64,000 nucleotides of DNA from NCBI GenBank assembly GCA_001972305.1, contig BDDD01001675.1, forward strand, positions 140,160 through 204,159, read 5' to 3'. Made by a program: the position numbers and the translations under genes. Positions 9,885 to 21,020 of this stretch are shown one piece after another. How positions within the stretch are numbered: the first letter of the stretch is position 1; each line of letters starts with the position of its first letter. Source of the stretch: Cephalotus follicularis. Taxonomy: Eukaryota; Streptophyta; Magnoliopsida; Oxalidales; Cephalotaceae. The notes below the pieces were generated by a model. It was not told the DNA's origin, made no database searches, and saw nothing but the letters and a program-made list of their open reading frames with translations.

Positions 9885-10809
9885 ATGACAAATTATGTGG
9901 ACTAGCTACGGAATGTCAGAATCGTTCTGAATTCTGAGGACATAGAGTATGTCTTAGAGGCCCCTATGCCAACACTGCCTGCTGATGATGCCTCGAACGA
10001 AGATCGTGCCATTTATAAGAAATGGGTGGCTGATGAAAAGAAAGTTAGAAGCTACCTACTGGCATCGATGAGCAATGCCCTATAAGTCCAGCATGAATCG
10101 ATGCGAGACTCGAGGGAAATTCTCCTACATCTCTGTGAGTTATACGGAGAGACTAGTAGGAATGCTCGGTTCTAGCTCACTGCTGAGCTGTATGGCACTA
10201 AAATGGCTGAAGGATCATCTGTTAATGATCATGTGCTTAAGATGATCAATGTGATTGAACGTCTTGCTGCTCTTGGCATCATTCAGGATGCTGAATTAAG
10301 CACATATCTGATCCTCCACTCGCTTCCACCTTCCTTCTCTGGCTTCATCACAAATTTTAACATGAACAGGATATCAGCTACTATGGATGAGCTTCTAAAC
10401 ATGATGAGGGAAGCCGAAGTGAACATGAAAAAGGGCAAGGCGCCAGTCATGATGGTAGGACAGTCCCGTAGGCCTAAAAGGAAGGGCAAGTCCAGCCTTG
10501 AGAAGGGGAAGACTAAAAATGGGATGACAGCACCACGACCGACTTTGTTCAAAGCAGTGAAAGCCAGATCACATAATCAGACAAGCTAGCAAGCTATTGC
10601 TGTATCGAACACTATCACAAGAGTTGCACCTGCTGAGGCATCTACCTCAGAAGCTCCTGCTAAGGGACCGCGCTTCCACTGTGGGAATCGAAGACATTGG
10701 AAAAGGAACTGTGTGACATTCCTTATATCAATTGGCAAAGGTATGCCCTATTTGTCTTATATAGAGGTGAATGTGAATATTTCTAATTCATCTTCCTGGA
10801 TTTTAGATA
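9885..10809 (+). pseudogene. copia A gag, broken, ending at the nested insertion
   Basis: Copia gag of the UBN2 type: early APMPTLPADDASNEDRAIYK and WVADEKKVRSYLLASM, then GSSVNDHVLKMINVIERLA, ILHSLPPSFSGFITNF and MDELLNMMREAEVNMKKGK. It ends with a CCHC-like knuckle (FHCGNRRHWKRNC) and the start of the protease region (SSWILDRGC) at the G3 insertion point. The start chosen is ATG 9885, after a T-rich stretch ending GCAG that resembles a splice acceptor. Broken. Confidence 0.85.
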
Positions 10810-10814
10810 GAGGA
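10810..10814. other. target-site duplication GAGGA, left copy (G3 into copia A)
   Basis: GAGGA lies directly before TGTAACGCCC; the second copy is at 37207-37211, directly after the last G3 LTR. Copia A protease sequence flanks both. Confidence 0.95.
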
Positions 10815-11055
10815 TGTAACGCCCGAGGTTTTCCTTATATTGCAATTTCACAATGTATTTGTACTTTTGAATTGTGGAATTAATAAAAGATGGATTTTCC
10901 AAATTTGATGATGTTTTCCCGAACCCTAATGATGTGGGAATGAAATCCAATTGTTACAAGAATGTTAAAGGTGCAATTTTGGTAAAACGGCACAGTTTTA
11001 GGGTTAAAGCGCTAACGCCTAGACGTGGAGCGTCGACGCTTATGCCTGAAAGTTG
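10815..11055 (+). repeat. LTR, left copy of G3 (start portion)
   Basis: TGTAACGCCCGAGG onward matches the first ~240 bp of the LTRs at 32004 and 34620, including AAAGCGCTAACGCC and GAGCGTCGACGCTT. Sirevirus LTR sequence follows at about 11056. Confidence 0.9.
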
Positions 11056-11682
11056 AAATAAGACAAGAACAACTCAGAGTAATGCTATGATTGCTGTATA
11101 ACTTGATTGATGTTTCTTGGTTGTTCTTGAGCCCTATTTATACTGTTTTTGATGAAAGAGCCGTTGTGTAATGTCTTGTAGCCGTTGGAATAATTTTGGA
11201 AACTTTGGCCTTAATTTGTGCGTTGATAAGATATCTTCTGGCTGTAATTCCCGATCAAAGCGTCGCCGGTTTTAATATAAGCGTCGACGCTTCATGTGCT
11301 GCCAGTTTGAGATTACATGTCGCCTCTTAGTAACGCTGATGCCTTGTGTCATTCGTAATTTTCAGACTTTGAATTCTGACTGCTGACGCTTTGAATACTC
11401 TGTACACTAAACTGCTGACACTTTGTGCTGAAACTGTCACCACTTTCAATTTGAGAGCTGGCGCTTTGTGCAATATTTGTAGTCGACACTTTCATATTAA
11501 TTCTCGACGCCTTCAAACTCACAAGCCCAGAAGCGCTGACACTTTCAATTTGACAGTCGCCGCTTTGTCTGGTTGAACTGATTTGTATCTGGCATATCTT
11601 CTTGCTTATCTTGCACAAAACAGACTCATTAGTTGCAAATGTGTTATCATCAAAATTAGGAATTGAGACATAAATGTCAACA
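11056..11682 (-). repeat. 3' LTR of the Sirevirus (partial)
   Basis: Minus strand starts TGTTGACATTTATGTC at 11682. It is nearly identical to 28631-29247. It contains GCGTCGACGC-type motifs between about 11255 and 11575 (for example AAGCGTCGACGCTTC at 11280). Confidence 0.88.
11255..11575 (-). repeat. GCGTCGACGC-type motif array in the Sirevirus LTR
   Basis: About ten degenerate copies (AGCGTCGACGCTT, GCTGACGCTTTG, TAGTCGACACTTTC, CTCGACGCCTTC, CAGTCGCCGCTTTG). The same set recurs in the other LTR at about 28840-29140. Many copies keep only half of the palindrome followed by TTTG or TTTC. Confidence 0.75.
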
Positions 11683-11684
11683 AT

Positions 11685-11697
11685 CTCCCCCTTTTTT
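11685..11697 (-). other. polypurine tract of the Sirevirus
   Basis: AAAAAAGGGGGAG on the minus strand, two bases before the TGTTGACA LTR start; typical of Sireviruses. Confidence 0.9.
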
Positions 11698-11825
11698 ATG
11701 ATGACAAAAAATTGCTATAAAATTTGAGTAGAATGCAAAAAATGATCATTGTGATAATGTAATGCAATAGTAAAGCATATATTCAATGGAGCATAGAATT
11801 CTCTGCCAAAAAGAATGCTACTTAT
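11698..11825 (-). other. Sirevirus 3' non-coding DNA
   Basis: Begins with the usual Sirevirus string TTTGTCATCATAAAA read on the minus strand. No gene is visible. It ends at the G5 insertion (TGTCACACCCC at 11826). Confidence 0.7.
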
Positions 11826-12825
11826 TGTCACACCCCGTTCCACAAACAACATATAAAATGGTGGCAATTAACATACAAATCTGGCTTATGCAAAATACCA
11901 TAAAATTTAAAACTTTCCATATCCATTAACAACTCACGGAAGCACATAATATAAGCCGAACCATAACGCAACATGCATCCCATACTACATGCTACAACAG
12001 TAAATATCATCACAGTTAACTGCCCTCAAAGGGAGCGTGAACAATATTCATTAATACAATAAGTCATTTATTACAATATTCCATAAACATTCCTCAAAAG
12101 TAAATAACATAAAACTTCACTTTGTTCCTTGGAGCCCAACGGTAACAAACGGCTGCATCAACCTGAAACACACTGAAGTTGTAGGGTGTTAGCCTTTGTC
12201 CTCACTCGGCAAAGCCATAAAGGCAATCCAGGGTCAAGGATAAAACATGTCATGACATGAATGCACAATGATGCAGTACATACTATATCTCGATGCATAT
12301 ATATATATATACATATGCCACGACCATACTTTTCCCGAAAACTCAAGTATCAAGGTACTTGGAATCATACCCTTTCAGTAAAACCCGGTTATTTGAACCA
12401 CATTCAAATAACTCAAAAATACGTGTTTCGTATACCTGTTTCGCAATCTCTTGAAAGCCATTTCGCAATCCTTTTGGAAAACATACTTTTCCAAACAATA
12501 AATGATTTTAATAAACCCTTCAATTAACCAAACACATTTTCACAATCCTTTTGGAAAACATACTTTTCCAAACAATAAAAGATTTTAATAAACCATTCAA
12601 TTAAACAAACACATTTTCACAATCCTTGGGAAGCCATTTTCGTAATCTTTCGAGAATATGTATATATCTCAAAACGTACAATTCGCATAAAGTAATGATT
12701 TATATAAATCATGTTTGCACCTCCAAAAAGGGTTAAAACGTTTCATAATCATCAATAACCAATTCGAAATACAGTTTATCATGGCACAAGATGCACACAT
12801 ATTCTCACAATGCAAAACAGTCCCA

Positions 12826-13305
12826 ACCAGTCGGCTGTTTCTCACTTGGCAGTTGGCTGCCCTTAACCAACAGTCGGCTGCCCTCCTTGGCAGTCAGCTG
12901 TCCCTTACCAACAGTCGGCTGCCCTCCTTGGCAGTCGGATGGTCCCTCACTTAGCAGTCGGCTGCCCTCTCCAGGCAGTCGGCTGGTCCATGTACAATAT
13001 ACATTCCTTTCTCGCCACTTGTCCCAGCATGCCACCTTAGCAAGCCCGGGCGGAGTGACACATGGACAGTAGACTGTTACCCAAAACTGTCGGCTGTACC
13101 ACCCACAGTCGGGTGCCTTCCTCTGGCAGTCGACTACTCAATCAACAAGAAGCAACCTGCAACACCAGGCATGAACAGTGGACTAGCTCCTATGCGTAGT
13201 CGGCTGTGCTCAATGGGTTGTCGGCTGTTCCTCAAGGACAGTCGACTGCTGGCCTCGGACAGTCGGCTGTCCTCCCTGGACAGTCGACTGACCCTATGGG
13301 CAGTG
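12826..13305 (-). repeat. CAGTCGGCTG-type motif block 2 in the G5 LTR
   Basis: Some fifteen copies or variants: CAGTCGGCTG, CAGTTGGCTG, CAGTCAGCTG, CAGTCGACTG, TAGTCGGCTG. It is the densest array of this type here. Several are separated by CCCTCCTTGG or CCTTACCAA, so a longer unit was locally amplified. Open frames rich in Ser-Arg-Leu across it are by-products of the repeat. Confidence 0.85.
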
Positions 13306-13814
13306 CCCAAAAACAGCAGAAATCACACATACTCAATCCACTTTAAACCAATCAAACCACAAAGCACTATCACCACAACACCCATTCATGCTTTTATCAC
13401 CATATAACATATGCATTTCACTCACGAACATCTTTATAAATGGCTTTAAATCATAATTATAGCTTTCCCCTACCTTAGAACTCCAAGTTAGGAGTTGCAA
13501 TCCACCTCTTTAAGTCCCGGATCCGAGGTCCTTGCACTCCCAAATCTGTCCAGTAGCCTCCACTGGTCCGGTTCCTCCACTGCCCAAGCCTCCAAGTTCC
13601 ACGGTTCAACACGAAGCTCCGTATCTCCACAACACACACACACTTTCACTTCATTTTCTCTACTCCCAAACACTCTTGATTCCACTGAGAAAGATGGAGA
13701 TTTGAGAAGGGAAGCTTGTGTTTTTGTGGAGAAAACCCGACCCCTCTCTCTGTCATCTGCCCCAAATGCCAAAAGTTCACATTTTTATCACTTTAAGGCT
13801 GACAGCACGTGGGC

Positions 13815-13970
13815 TGTCTGGTGCCTGGCAGTCGGCTGCCATGACTTGGCAGTCGACTATTTCTGCCGACACTCCCACCAGCCGGCTGTTCCCTCACAGC
13901 AGCTGGCTGCCGCCTTCACCAGGAGAGTCCAGTCGGCTGCCTCCCTATGGCAGTCGGCTTCCCCCTGTAC
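13815..13970 (-). repeat. CAGTCGGCTG-type motif block 1 in the G5 LTR
   Basis: Six copies (CAGTCGGCTG, CAGTCGACTA, CAGCCGGCTG, CAGCTGGCTG) at about 135-290 bp from the LTR start, the same offset as block 1 in the G1, G3 and solo LTRs. Confidence 0.8.
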
Positions 13971-14104
13971 AAAAACACACCAACATAGTTTTTCTTGCAA
14001 CTTTCAACACCCCAGAGGGGAAAAACACGATCCCCATTAACTCAACGTGTAAAATCACATTAGAAATGCAACATTACACCCTAACAAAAACTCTGGGTGT
14101 TACA

Positions 14105-14122
14105 TCCACCCCTCCTTCAAGG
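14105..14122 (-). other. polypurine tract of G5
   Basis: Minus strand CCTTGAAGGAGGGGTGGA immediately before the TGTAACACCC LTR start; nearly the same string precedes the G3 LTRs. Confidence 0.9.
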
Positions 14123-14384
14123 AATTTCATCCTCAAAATTAAAACAACACCAGGGCAAGTGAGAACAATGCTCTCGCATTTTCTATTTCTCGATCCCCCG
14201 TCTGTTCACGGCCCATAGTCGTGTGTAGTTCACTTCTGCTTACAACCCTTACAAGGAGTTGGTCCTCCTAAACATCTTACTTGCAACTTAGACAGTCCGT
14301 GAACCCAGAACAACTCTGATTGGTAGCAACAAGTCACTTACAAAATCAAAAGAAAACAACTTCATGCTTAAAACAAAAGTAAGG

Positions 14385-15604
14385 ACTTTTAGCTCACATG
14401 ATGCCCTTGCCGGTGTCCCTTCGCTTCGAAGGCCCAGCTGCAGCGCCACTATCAACCGCAGATCTTGTGGGTACTGCCATAGAAATCTCTGGACAATCCC
14501 TCACCAAATGACCAGATGCTCCACATTTCAGATACAACCCTTTCTTTACCCAGCAATCCTTCACTTGATGACCGGTATGACCACAGTGGAAACAAACCCC
14601 AGACCTTACATTACTCCCCTGACTAGGAGTTCCTTGGGTGGCAGTCTGCTGAGATTGGTTCTCAGATGATCTGGGAGGAGAATCATTGCCTTGCCATTGT
14701 GATGACGCTAGCCTGAACTGAGTAGGGCCCTATTGGCTCCTCTGCTTACGAGCCCTTTCAACACAGTCTTCATTCGAGATGCTCTCTAACAACCTTGCCT
14801 TCTGAATGACCTCCACAAAGGTCCCCAGTTCCATAGCCCTGATCCTTGATCGAAGATCTGATCGCAGACCTTTCAAAAACCTCTGTATCTTTTTACCATC
14901 ATCAGCTACCAGATAGGGGGAATGCATGGCTAGCTCCCTAAACCTTGCTGTATACTCCGCCACAGTCATTTCTCCTTGGCGTAGCTCCAGGAGATTTGTC
15001 TCCCTTCGTTCTTGCTCAAGTTGGGGCACATAAGCATCGAGGAACTCCTTCCGGAACCCCTCCTAAGTACAACCGAGTCCAGTCGACTCCCACTTTGCCT
15101 TAACATCTCCCACCAGTGGATGGCCTCACCCCATAGACGGTAGACAGCAAACTTTAGTTCCTGGTTATCTGTACAGTTCATCACATCAAAGATCTTTTCT
15201 AGATCCTGTAGCCACCTCTCAGCAATGGTAGCATCCAACTCTCCTCTAAAACTGGGTGGATTCTGTCTCATGAACCTCTCAAGGTCCCTCCCAAATCGAT
15301 TACCGTCATCACATGCACCCTGAGCAGGAGCCATGTACTGAGGCTGAGCTTGGATGTACAGTCACCGCATCTCCTCCATATACGCTGCATTAGCAGCCAT
15401 CTATTGCTGATAGCCAGCCATCTGCTGCTGAAAGAAATCAGCGATGCGGTCCAACGGATCTCTCACTCTGGGTGCTGCCCCCGACACATTCACATTAGCA
15501 TCTCCTTGTAGAACATCATCCATAGGGTCCCCTCCAACACTCATTCCCTCGGGAACATTCTCGTTAACAAACCCACGCCTTCCGCGTCTTCTCCGACCGT
15601 CCAT
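14385..15604 (-). pseudogene. gag of G5 (Ty3/gypsy), broken
   Basis: Starts MDGRRRRGRRGFVNENVPEG at 15604, preceded by TTTTCCATATAG, an acceptor-like string. The middle is the retrotransposon gag core: NPPSFRGELDATIAERWLQD, FDVMNCTDNQELKFAVYRLW, then MTVAEYTARFRELAMHSPYL and IQRFLKGLRSDLRSRIRAME. The end carries knuckle-like CFHCGHTGHQVKDC followed by CGASGHLVRDC. It lies between primer site and polypurine tract with no pol after it. Broken. Confidence 0.85.
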
Positions 15605-15705
15605 CTTGTTCCTATATGGAAAAGATGTCATTAGTAGTCATCTCAAGGAAACAATTCGTTAATTGCCAAGGAACTTATCCAAGCTAAGCATATAAATGGA
15701 TATAT

Positions 15706-15717
15706 GCTCTGATACCA
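15706..15717 (-). other. primer-binding site of G5
   Basis: TGGTATCAGAGC on the minus strand, exact match to the initiator-Met type, next to the 5' LTR. Confidence 0.93.
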
Positions 15718-15720
15718 CTG

Positions 15721-16260
15721 TTATCACACCCCGTTTCACAAACAACATATAAAGTGGTGGCAATTAACATACAAATCCGGCTTATGCAAAATAGCATAAA
15801 ATTTAAAACTTTCCATATCCATTAACAACTCGCGGAAGCACATAATATAAGCCGAACCATAACACAACATGCATCCCATACTACATGCTACAACAATAAA
15901 CATCATCACAGTTAACTGCCCTCAAACGGAGCGTGAACAATATTCATTAATACAACCATTCATTTATTACAATATTCCATAAACATTCCTCAAAAGTAAA
16001 TAACATAAAACTTCACTTTGTTGCTCGGAGCCCAACGGTAACCAACGGCTGCATCAACCTGAAACACACTGAAGTTGTAGGGGGTTAGCCTTTGTCCTCA
16101 CTCGGCAAAGCCATAAAAGCGATCCAGCGTCAAGGATAAAACATGTCATGACATGAATGCACAATGATGCAGTACATACTATATCTCGATGCATATATAT
16201 ATATATATATATATATACATATGCCACGACCACAAGGTCACAGTCCACGATGTCACCAGA
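15721..16260 (-). repeat. 5' LTR portion of G5
   Basis: Matches 11826-12318 closely (TCACACCCCGTTTCACAAAC through the AT-repeat and CATATGCCACGACCA). Only the LTR end next to the primer site is seen; the far boundary is uncertain. Includes an (AT)n tract at 16192-16216. Confidence 0.8.
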
Positions 16261-16840
16261 ACACATCATCACACTACACGGTCCACAATATCACAACGTG
16301 CAAAATCAACAAAGCCTGCTATAAATTCAAACTTAATGCATACTCCCCCTGTGTAAAATAGATAATGCCAAACTCATTGCATTATGAGATGCATTGTTGA
16401 CACAGAGCTGCAGATGCATTATGAGCTACAAATGCCTGCAGATACCTGCATACCAAACATCAATACTGCAGAATGCTAGCAGCCCAACACCTATCACAGA
16501 ACATAACTGGCATTATGAGCTGCAAATGCCTTATGCCTGCATGAGTAACTGCTATGATAGCAGCCCTGCATACCCAACTTGATTAGCCACCAAAATGCTA
16601 ATCAACAGTCTACATAATTAGCCTGCAAAATGCCCAGCCCTGCAAAATGTCAGCCCCAACATGATTTGAGCAATTTTACCCCTTTTTTGTTAACATAAAA
16701 AAGAGATCAATAAAATAAATATAAAGTGACCAATATCAAATTATAACATAATTAAATATCATCACCCAACATTTAAACACGAGTGGTTTAAAAAGTAATA
16801 TTAGTAGACATAATAACTACTATCATAAGAAGACAAATGT
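16261..16840 (-). other. Sirevirus 3' region: TGCA-rich non-coding DNA
   Basis: Holds many loose copies of GCATTATGAGCTGCAAATGC and CCTGCAAAATG (16375-16665), an irregular repeat-rich tract of the sort often found between the last ORF and the 3' LTR of Sireviruses. No open frame of note. Confidence 0.6.
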
Positions 16841-16841
16841 G

Positions 16842-17263
16842 TCAGTCTTCCATTCGATCATCATCGTCATCTCCTAGATCTTCAATGTCGGTGTTGTGAT
16901 CTTCGACTTCATCTTCTGGACTTGACGAATGTATAATTCCTTCATTTCCAATAAGTCCTTTCTCAAACAACTTTCTTTCAAGTCTGGTTTGTTTACTTTT
17001 AATACTCTTGAGTTCTTTTGCGATATTACGTTGGTTGCTTTCAATACCTTGGATAGCTTGCATAAGCTGCTCAAACTCACTAGTAGTAAACAAATGAGTA
17101 GGACTACTCTCAACTGTAGGAGCCATTCCTTATTGGCCTTGCGCTTATTCACCTTCTTCATCTCCTTCATTTTCTTCATTAATTCTATTAGAATCGTCAT
17201 TTCTTGGAATCCAAGTTCCAAGCCTTTTGTGCCTTTTGAAGCCCATCCTTCCAAGTGTTCCTC
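16842..17263 (-). pseudogene. Extra 3' ORF of the Sirevirus, C-terminal part
   Basis: Minus-strand reading has a helical stretch (FEQLMQAIQGIESNQRNIAK, IKSKQTRLERKLFEKGLIGN) that looks coiled-coil, and an acidic tail (DIEDLGDDDDDRMED). It lies between the other part of the ORF and the polypurine tract, the position of the env-like or extra ORF in Sireviruses. A solo LTR separates it from the part at 19850-20535. No transmembrane segment is evident. Broken. Confidence 0.6.
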
Positions 17264-17395
17264 TGTAATATCCCGTTTCTATGTTGACATGTTTATATGT
17301 TTATTGATGATATCATATCCTTTTTGACTTATGCTATGGTTTGTGGACCTTTTTAATTTTTGCTTGGATTATGTTATTTTTGTTTTCTGGGCACA

Positions 17396-17532
17396 AAGCG
17401 CCGACGCTCTCTTTAGAACCGCCGATGCTTTGGCTGCTGTGTGGCACATCGACGCCTAAACGTGTGACTTTGACGTGTTTTGTATTTAAGTGCTCAACAG
17501 TCGACGCTTTAAGTAAACAGTCGACGCTTTGT
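17396..17532 (+). repeat. GCGTCGACGC-type motif block 1 in the solo LTR
   Basis: Five copies (AAGCGCCGACGCT, CCGCCGATGC, CATCGACGCC, CAGTCGACGCTTT twice) at 130-270 bp from the LTR start. Confidence 0.8.
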
Positions 17533-18297
17533 TCGGCTTTCCATATCAGTTTGGATGGTGGCAGTGTTTTTGGAAGGTTGGATTTTTTCCTTTTTCTGGC
17601 TATCCAATTTCCTTAGGTGTTAGACGCGTTGTGGTTAGTATGGTAATGTCCTAATATACTGATTTTGACAATTAAAAATTCGGATTTCGCATTTAACCAG
17701 ACAAAATTCTTTTAAAAGCATAAACTCTTTTCTGCACTTTTTACAAACAAACAGCAACCTTGCAACACGATTTTCTACACTGATTTCGACGTTTTCTGGA
17801 CGTAATTTCTATACGAAAATTGTAGTTCATACTATGTAGTTTCTGTATCATCTTTTAATTCGTGTTAAAACCTACTACAACCTGATTTAGAGCATGATTT
17901 TGGAAGCTTGTTGAAACTAATTTATGCTATTGTTTTTATATGTTCATTCATGGGTTTTATGCATGATTTGTAATTTTGATGACTAAAAACTGGAAATCAC
18001 GTCATTGATATATGTATGCATATGTATACTACTGTTTTTACGGATTATATGCCGGAAAAGTCAGAATATAATTCATGATTTGGTAAACTATTTTTAAAAC
18101 CATATTTTGACATGAACACTATACTAAACTTGTTATTTTCATGATTTTGCATTTGTAATCACTATACTGATAAATACAGACTCATATGACATGTTTTTAA
18201 GTTTGGTTGTTGCTACTATAGCTTCTGTATATGAAAAATATAAATTGTTCTTGAGTTTGAAACTAGCCTTCTGCATTTGGTATTCTGTGACTGAAGC

Positions 18298-18434
18298 AAA
18301 CCATCAACGCTTTCGTTCCGAGCGTCGTCGCTTTGTGTTGTTTTATGTCTTAGTCTATCGACTCTTGGCTCGACGTTTTGTTCATTTGTGCTATTAAACC
18401 GTCGACGCCTAGGAGCAAACGGTCGACGCTTTAT
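18298..18434 (+). repeat. GCGTCGACGC-type motif block 2 in the solo LTR
   Basis: Six copies (CATCAACGCTTTC, GAGCGTCGTCGCTTTG, CTATCGACTC, GCTCGACG, CCGTCGACGCC, CGGTCGACGCTTT) at about 1.03-1.17 kb from the LTR start. Confidence 0.8.
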
Positions 18435-19007
18435 GACATTTTTGATGTTTTGATTTCTTTTATGTTATGTGAGGTTTGGACTCGTATGTTTAGGTCTTAA
18501 TATCATTCCTGGTGGAGTTTAGGACACTTATAGGATAGTTTTGTCCGGTATTCATATTTATTTAGATTGTTCGATCAGCTAAGGTACGGATTTTCTGCTC
18601 TTTGGCTTATTCCTTCGAAATGAATTAAAATATGTTTTAGTACGGATTCTTCGTTCTTTGGTACTCCTTCGATTAAACTTTCATTAAATGATGATTTCGT
18701 ACGTTTTATCGAATGAATTTATGTTTCTGGTTTTATTAGCAATAAAACTCGTGTTGGATACGGATATTCTCGTTTTGATATAAATCTTACTAAAATGAAT
18801 TTTAGTATTGTTTCATTGGATATTGGTTTTGATATGCGTGTTTACACTATCAAAAATTTAACATGGCTTCCACTTTCGGAGTATGTTAACTTCAGATACA
18901 GATAAGACTTTGTTTTCAGATAAGATCAGAAATTGTTTAGAAAATTATTAAAATTGTTTTAGATTAACACAATATTTTAGCATAATAACATACAGAGAAA
19001 AACCCTA

Positions 19008-19202
19008 CCTATGAGGTATCATAGGCATGTTCTTTGGCACGGAGGACATGACACCTACCGTGGCGGTGTGATCGGTCTACGACGTCTCTTTTAAATATGT
19101 ATCCTGAGGGTAGGATATGGATCCTTTTGAGGCGTATGAATATACTCTAGTTATTGTAAGATAAGATTCAGTATTTGGGATTGTTTGTGTAGTGCCGTAC
19201 AC
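19008..19202 (+). promoter_or_regulatory. Conserved stem-loop module in the solo LTR
   Basis: Stem 1 CCTATGA/TCATAGG (19008-19025), stem 2 CATGTTC/GGACATG (19026-19050), stem 3 ACACC/GGTGT (19051-19069), and further on GTGTA/TACAC around GTGCCG (19187-19202). The same module with other arm bases is in the G2 and G4 LTRs. Confidence 0.65.
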
Positions 19203-19849
19203 GACTTTTCCGACAGAGCATGTGGGCCTCGCGAACCCCTTGTACCTATATATGTATGTATATCAGAAATTCTCTGTTATGGAATTATGAATCTGATAAT
19301 GTTTTGAATTATGATGTTACATTTTCGCAAAGTTATGATGATTTTATAACTGCTCGCTTTTAAATATTCTGTTTTACTTTTCACGAATATTTACTATGTT
19401 ATTTACAGAATTTAAAGTTCATATTATTTTGTTTACCGCTTACTATTTTAATTCCTTATCCGTACTGAGGTTTGATTAGCCATTTTTTTTTGTTTCTATG
19501 CGGCAGGTGTTCAGGAGCATGGGGGAAACAAGTGATGAGAGTTACCCTTTTATCAGAGGATTAGCTAGGAGTTTGTCCTTGTGTTTTCCAGTAGGATCAG
19601 ATTAGTTTTCAGTAAAAACGTTTTCAGATTTTGGTTTGGTTTCAGTTATGATTTTCAGTATTTGGATATCAGATTATGATTCATTTTTATTTATGGTTGG
19701 ACAAATTTTCAGACCCTGTTTTATATCAGTATTATAAGATAAGTTTTCAGACCACCACATCCGTTTCGTATCAGTCTATTGTTTAGATTTCCGTTATTTT
19801 CAGTTTGATATTATGACCTGTAAGGGCTCCCACCATCGGGGGTGTTACA

Positions 19850-20535
19850 TCCTTTTCCTAGTTTGTCACACCTTTGAAGTGCATGATGCACTTCCTCATC
19901 GAGCTCAATACCAAAATGCATAAGATTTTTGGTAACTATATTACCATATGCCAATCTTGAATTTTCACGGGAATGTATTGCCTTCATATGATTCATAATC
20001 AACAAAGGAATATTAATTCTTCTACCAGTATTAATGTGAAACATAGTATAGGCTTCCATATGTGTTACTTCATCAAAACCGTCAGACTTGGGTAAAACAT
20101 GCTTGGCAACAACTCTATGTAGAAATCTATAATCCAAAGTTAGATTTCTAGAATACATTTTATCTACAAGTTGTGCATGTTCTCCAAACAATGAATGGAC
20201 ACATTCCTCTTTACTAAAATTATCTTCTTCAATCCAGTTTCTGTTTGACCAAGATCTTGTACCATCACAAGGAATGTCCAATATAGAAGCTAGTGTTGCA
20301 TAATTCATCATGATGGGTTTCCCATTTACACTAGTTCATAAAGTGACTGAAGTGCTAAAACTGAAATTAGCATAAAATTCCTTCATCAAATCTGGGTAAT
20401 ATGGCAGATTAATCATAAACAATGGTCTTAAACCCAAATTATCAATCCAACCAACAATAGGAAAGTTTTCTGCAGTACAAAAATCAAAATCCAATATTTT
20501 GCCAACAAGAATTTTCCTATCATAATATGCTTGAG
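19850..20535 (-). pseudogene. Extra 3' ORF of the Sirevirus, N-terminal part (plant transposon-protein domain)
   Basis: Minus-strand reading has the pattern of the plant-specific domain often labelled putative plant transposon protein (Transposase_32): KILDFDFCTAENFPIVGWID, LPYYPDLMKEFYANFSF, MMNYATLASILDIPCDG, LTLDYRFLHRVVAKHVLPKS, MEAYTMFHINTGRRINIPLL. This domain is common in extra ORFs of Sirevirus and Athila-type elements. The longest open stretch is 20311-19811. Its function is not known. Interrupted at 19850 by the solo LTR; broken. Confidence 0.6.
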
Positions 20536-20539
20536 GATA

Positions 20540-21004
20540 CCTTATAAATATGATTAAACTGTTTTAACTGTTTAAGATTTCTGTTACGTTATTATTGAAA
20601 TATTAATATTTTTAAATTACCGTTTACTGTTTTATTTCCCTTATCCGTACTGAGGTTTTCTCAGCCGCATTTTTGTTTCCATGCGGCACATTTTCAGGAG
20701 CAGCGGGGGACATTGTGATTGAGTGATGACCACCCTATGTGTTGGATCCTTAGGAGAGTGATCCTTATGTTATGTTTAGTGGTCAGAAACATGGATTATT
20801 ATGTTATATGTTTTTAAATTGAAACTGAATTATGTTTTGAGTTTTTCGCAACTACTTAATATGTTAAATGGTTAAGTTTTAATGTTTTGATAAGACTGCC
20901 ACATTTTTGGCTGCTATTGGCTAATAAAGTAAACTTATGATTTGATAAGTAATGTTATGTATGATATGACCCTGTGACGACTCCCGCCGTCCAGGGGTTT
21001 TACA
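20540..21004 (+). repeat. LTR end portion of G2 (left side)
   Basis: Matches the last ~450 bp of the G4 LTRs: GATTAAACTGTTTTA, CTTATCCGTACTGAGG, ending GTCCAGGGGTTTTACA, then the primer site. Confidence 0.88.
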
Positions 21005-21009
21005 GAATA

Positions 21010-21020
21010 TGGTATCAGAG
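21010..21020 (+). other. primer-binding site of G2
   Basis: TGGTATCAGAG, initiator-Met type, five bases after the LTR end. Confidence 0.9.

Larger units (their letters stand above)
11826..14104 (-). repeat. 3' LTR of G5
   Basis: Minus strand TGTAACACCCAGAG at 14104 to GAACGGGGTGTGACA at 11826, 2279 bp. Contains two CAGTCGGCTG-type blocks, a donor-like box with AAAGAGGTGGATTG and CTAAGGTAGGGG (about 13465-13510 on the plus strand) and the GCCGAGTGAGGACAAAGGC box (about 12190-12215). Confidence 0.9.
11826..16260 (-). mobile_element. Ty3/gypsy element G5, short, gag-only
   Basis: Minus strand order: 5' LTR portion (~16260-15721), initiator-Met primer site (15717-15706), gag (15604-~14385), polypurine tract (14122-14105), 3' LTR (14104-11826). 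Only about 1.6 kb lies between the LTRs and it holds gag alone; no protease, RT or integrase is seen. The LTR is related to the G1/G3 group. The right end is approximate: LTR similarity ends near 16229 and Sirevirus-like DNA is evident by about 16320. Gag is broken. Confidence 0.8.
17264..19849 (+). mobile_element. Solo gypsy LTR nested in the Sirevirus
   Basis: TGTAATATCCCG at 17264 to ATCGGGGGTGTTACA at 19849, 2586 bp. Flanks are TCCTC (17259-17263) and TCCTT (19850-19854), a target duplication with one difference. Its last third resembles the G2 and G4 LTRs (CCTATGA...TCATAGG box, GTGTAGTGCCGTACAC, CTTATCCGTACTGAGG), but it carries GCGTCGACGC-type instead of CAGTCGACTG-type motifs. No primer site or polypurine tract. 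Confidence 0.9.

Noticed and set aside
12715-13072. Open frames rich in Ser-Arg-Leu (NSRLPSLAV-like)
   Set aside because: Produced by the CAGTCGGCTG repeat in an LTR; similar peptides appear on both strands and wherever the motif is dense.
13495-14218. Two overlapping plus-strand open frames of 181 and 166 codons
   Set aside because: They lie antisense in the G5 LTR across a motif block and resemble no family.
16192-16216. (AT)n as a promoter TATA box
   Set aside because: A long AT dinucleotide run near the LTR end in both G5 LTRs; position and length fit a microsatellite, not a core promoter.
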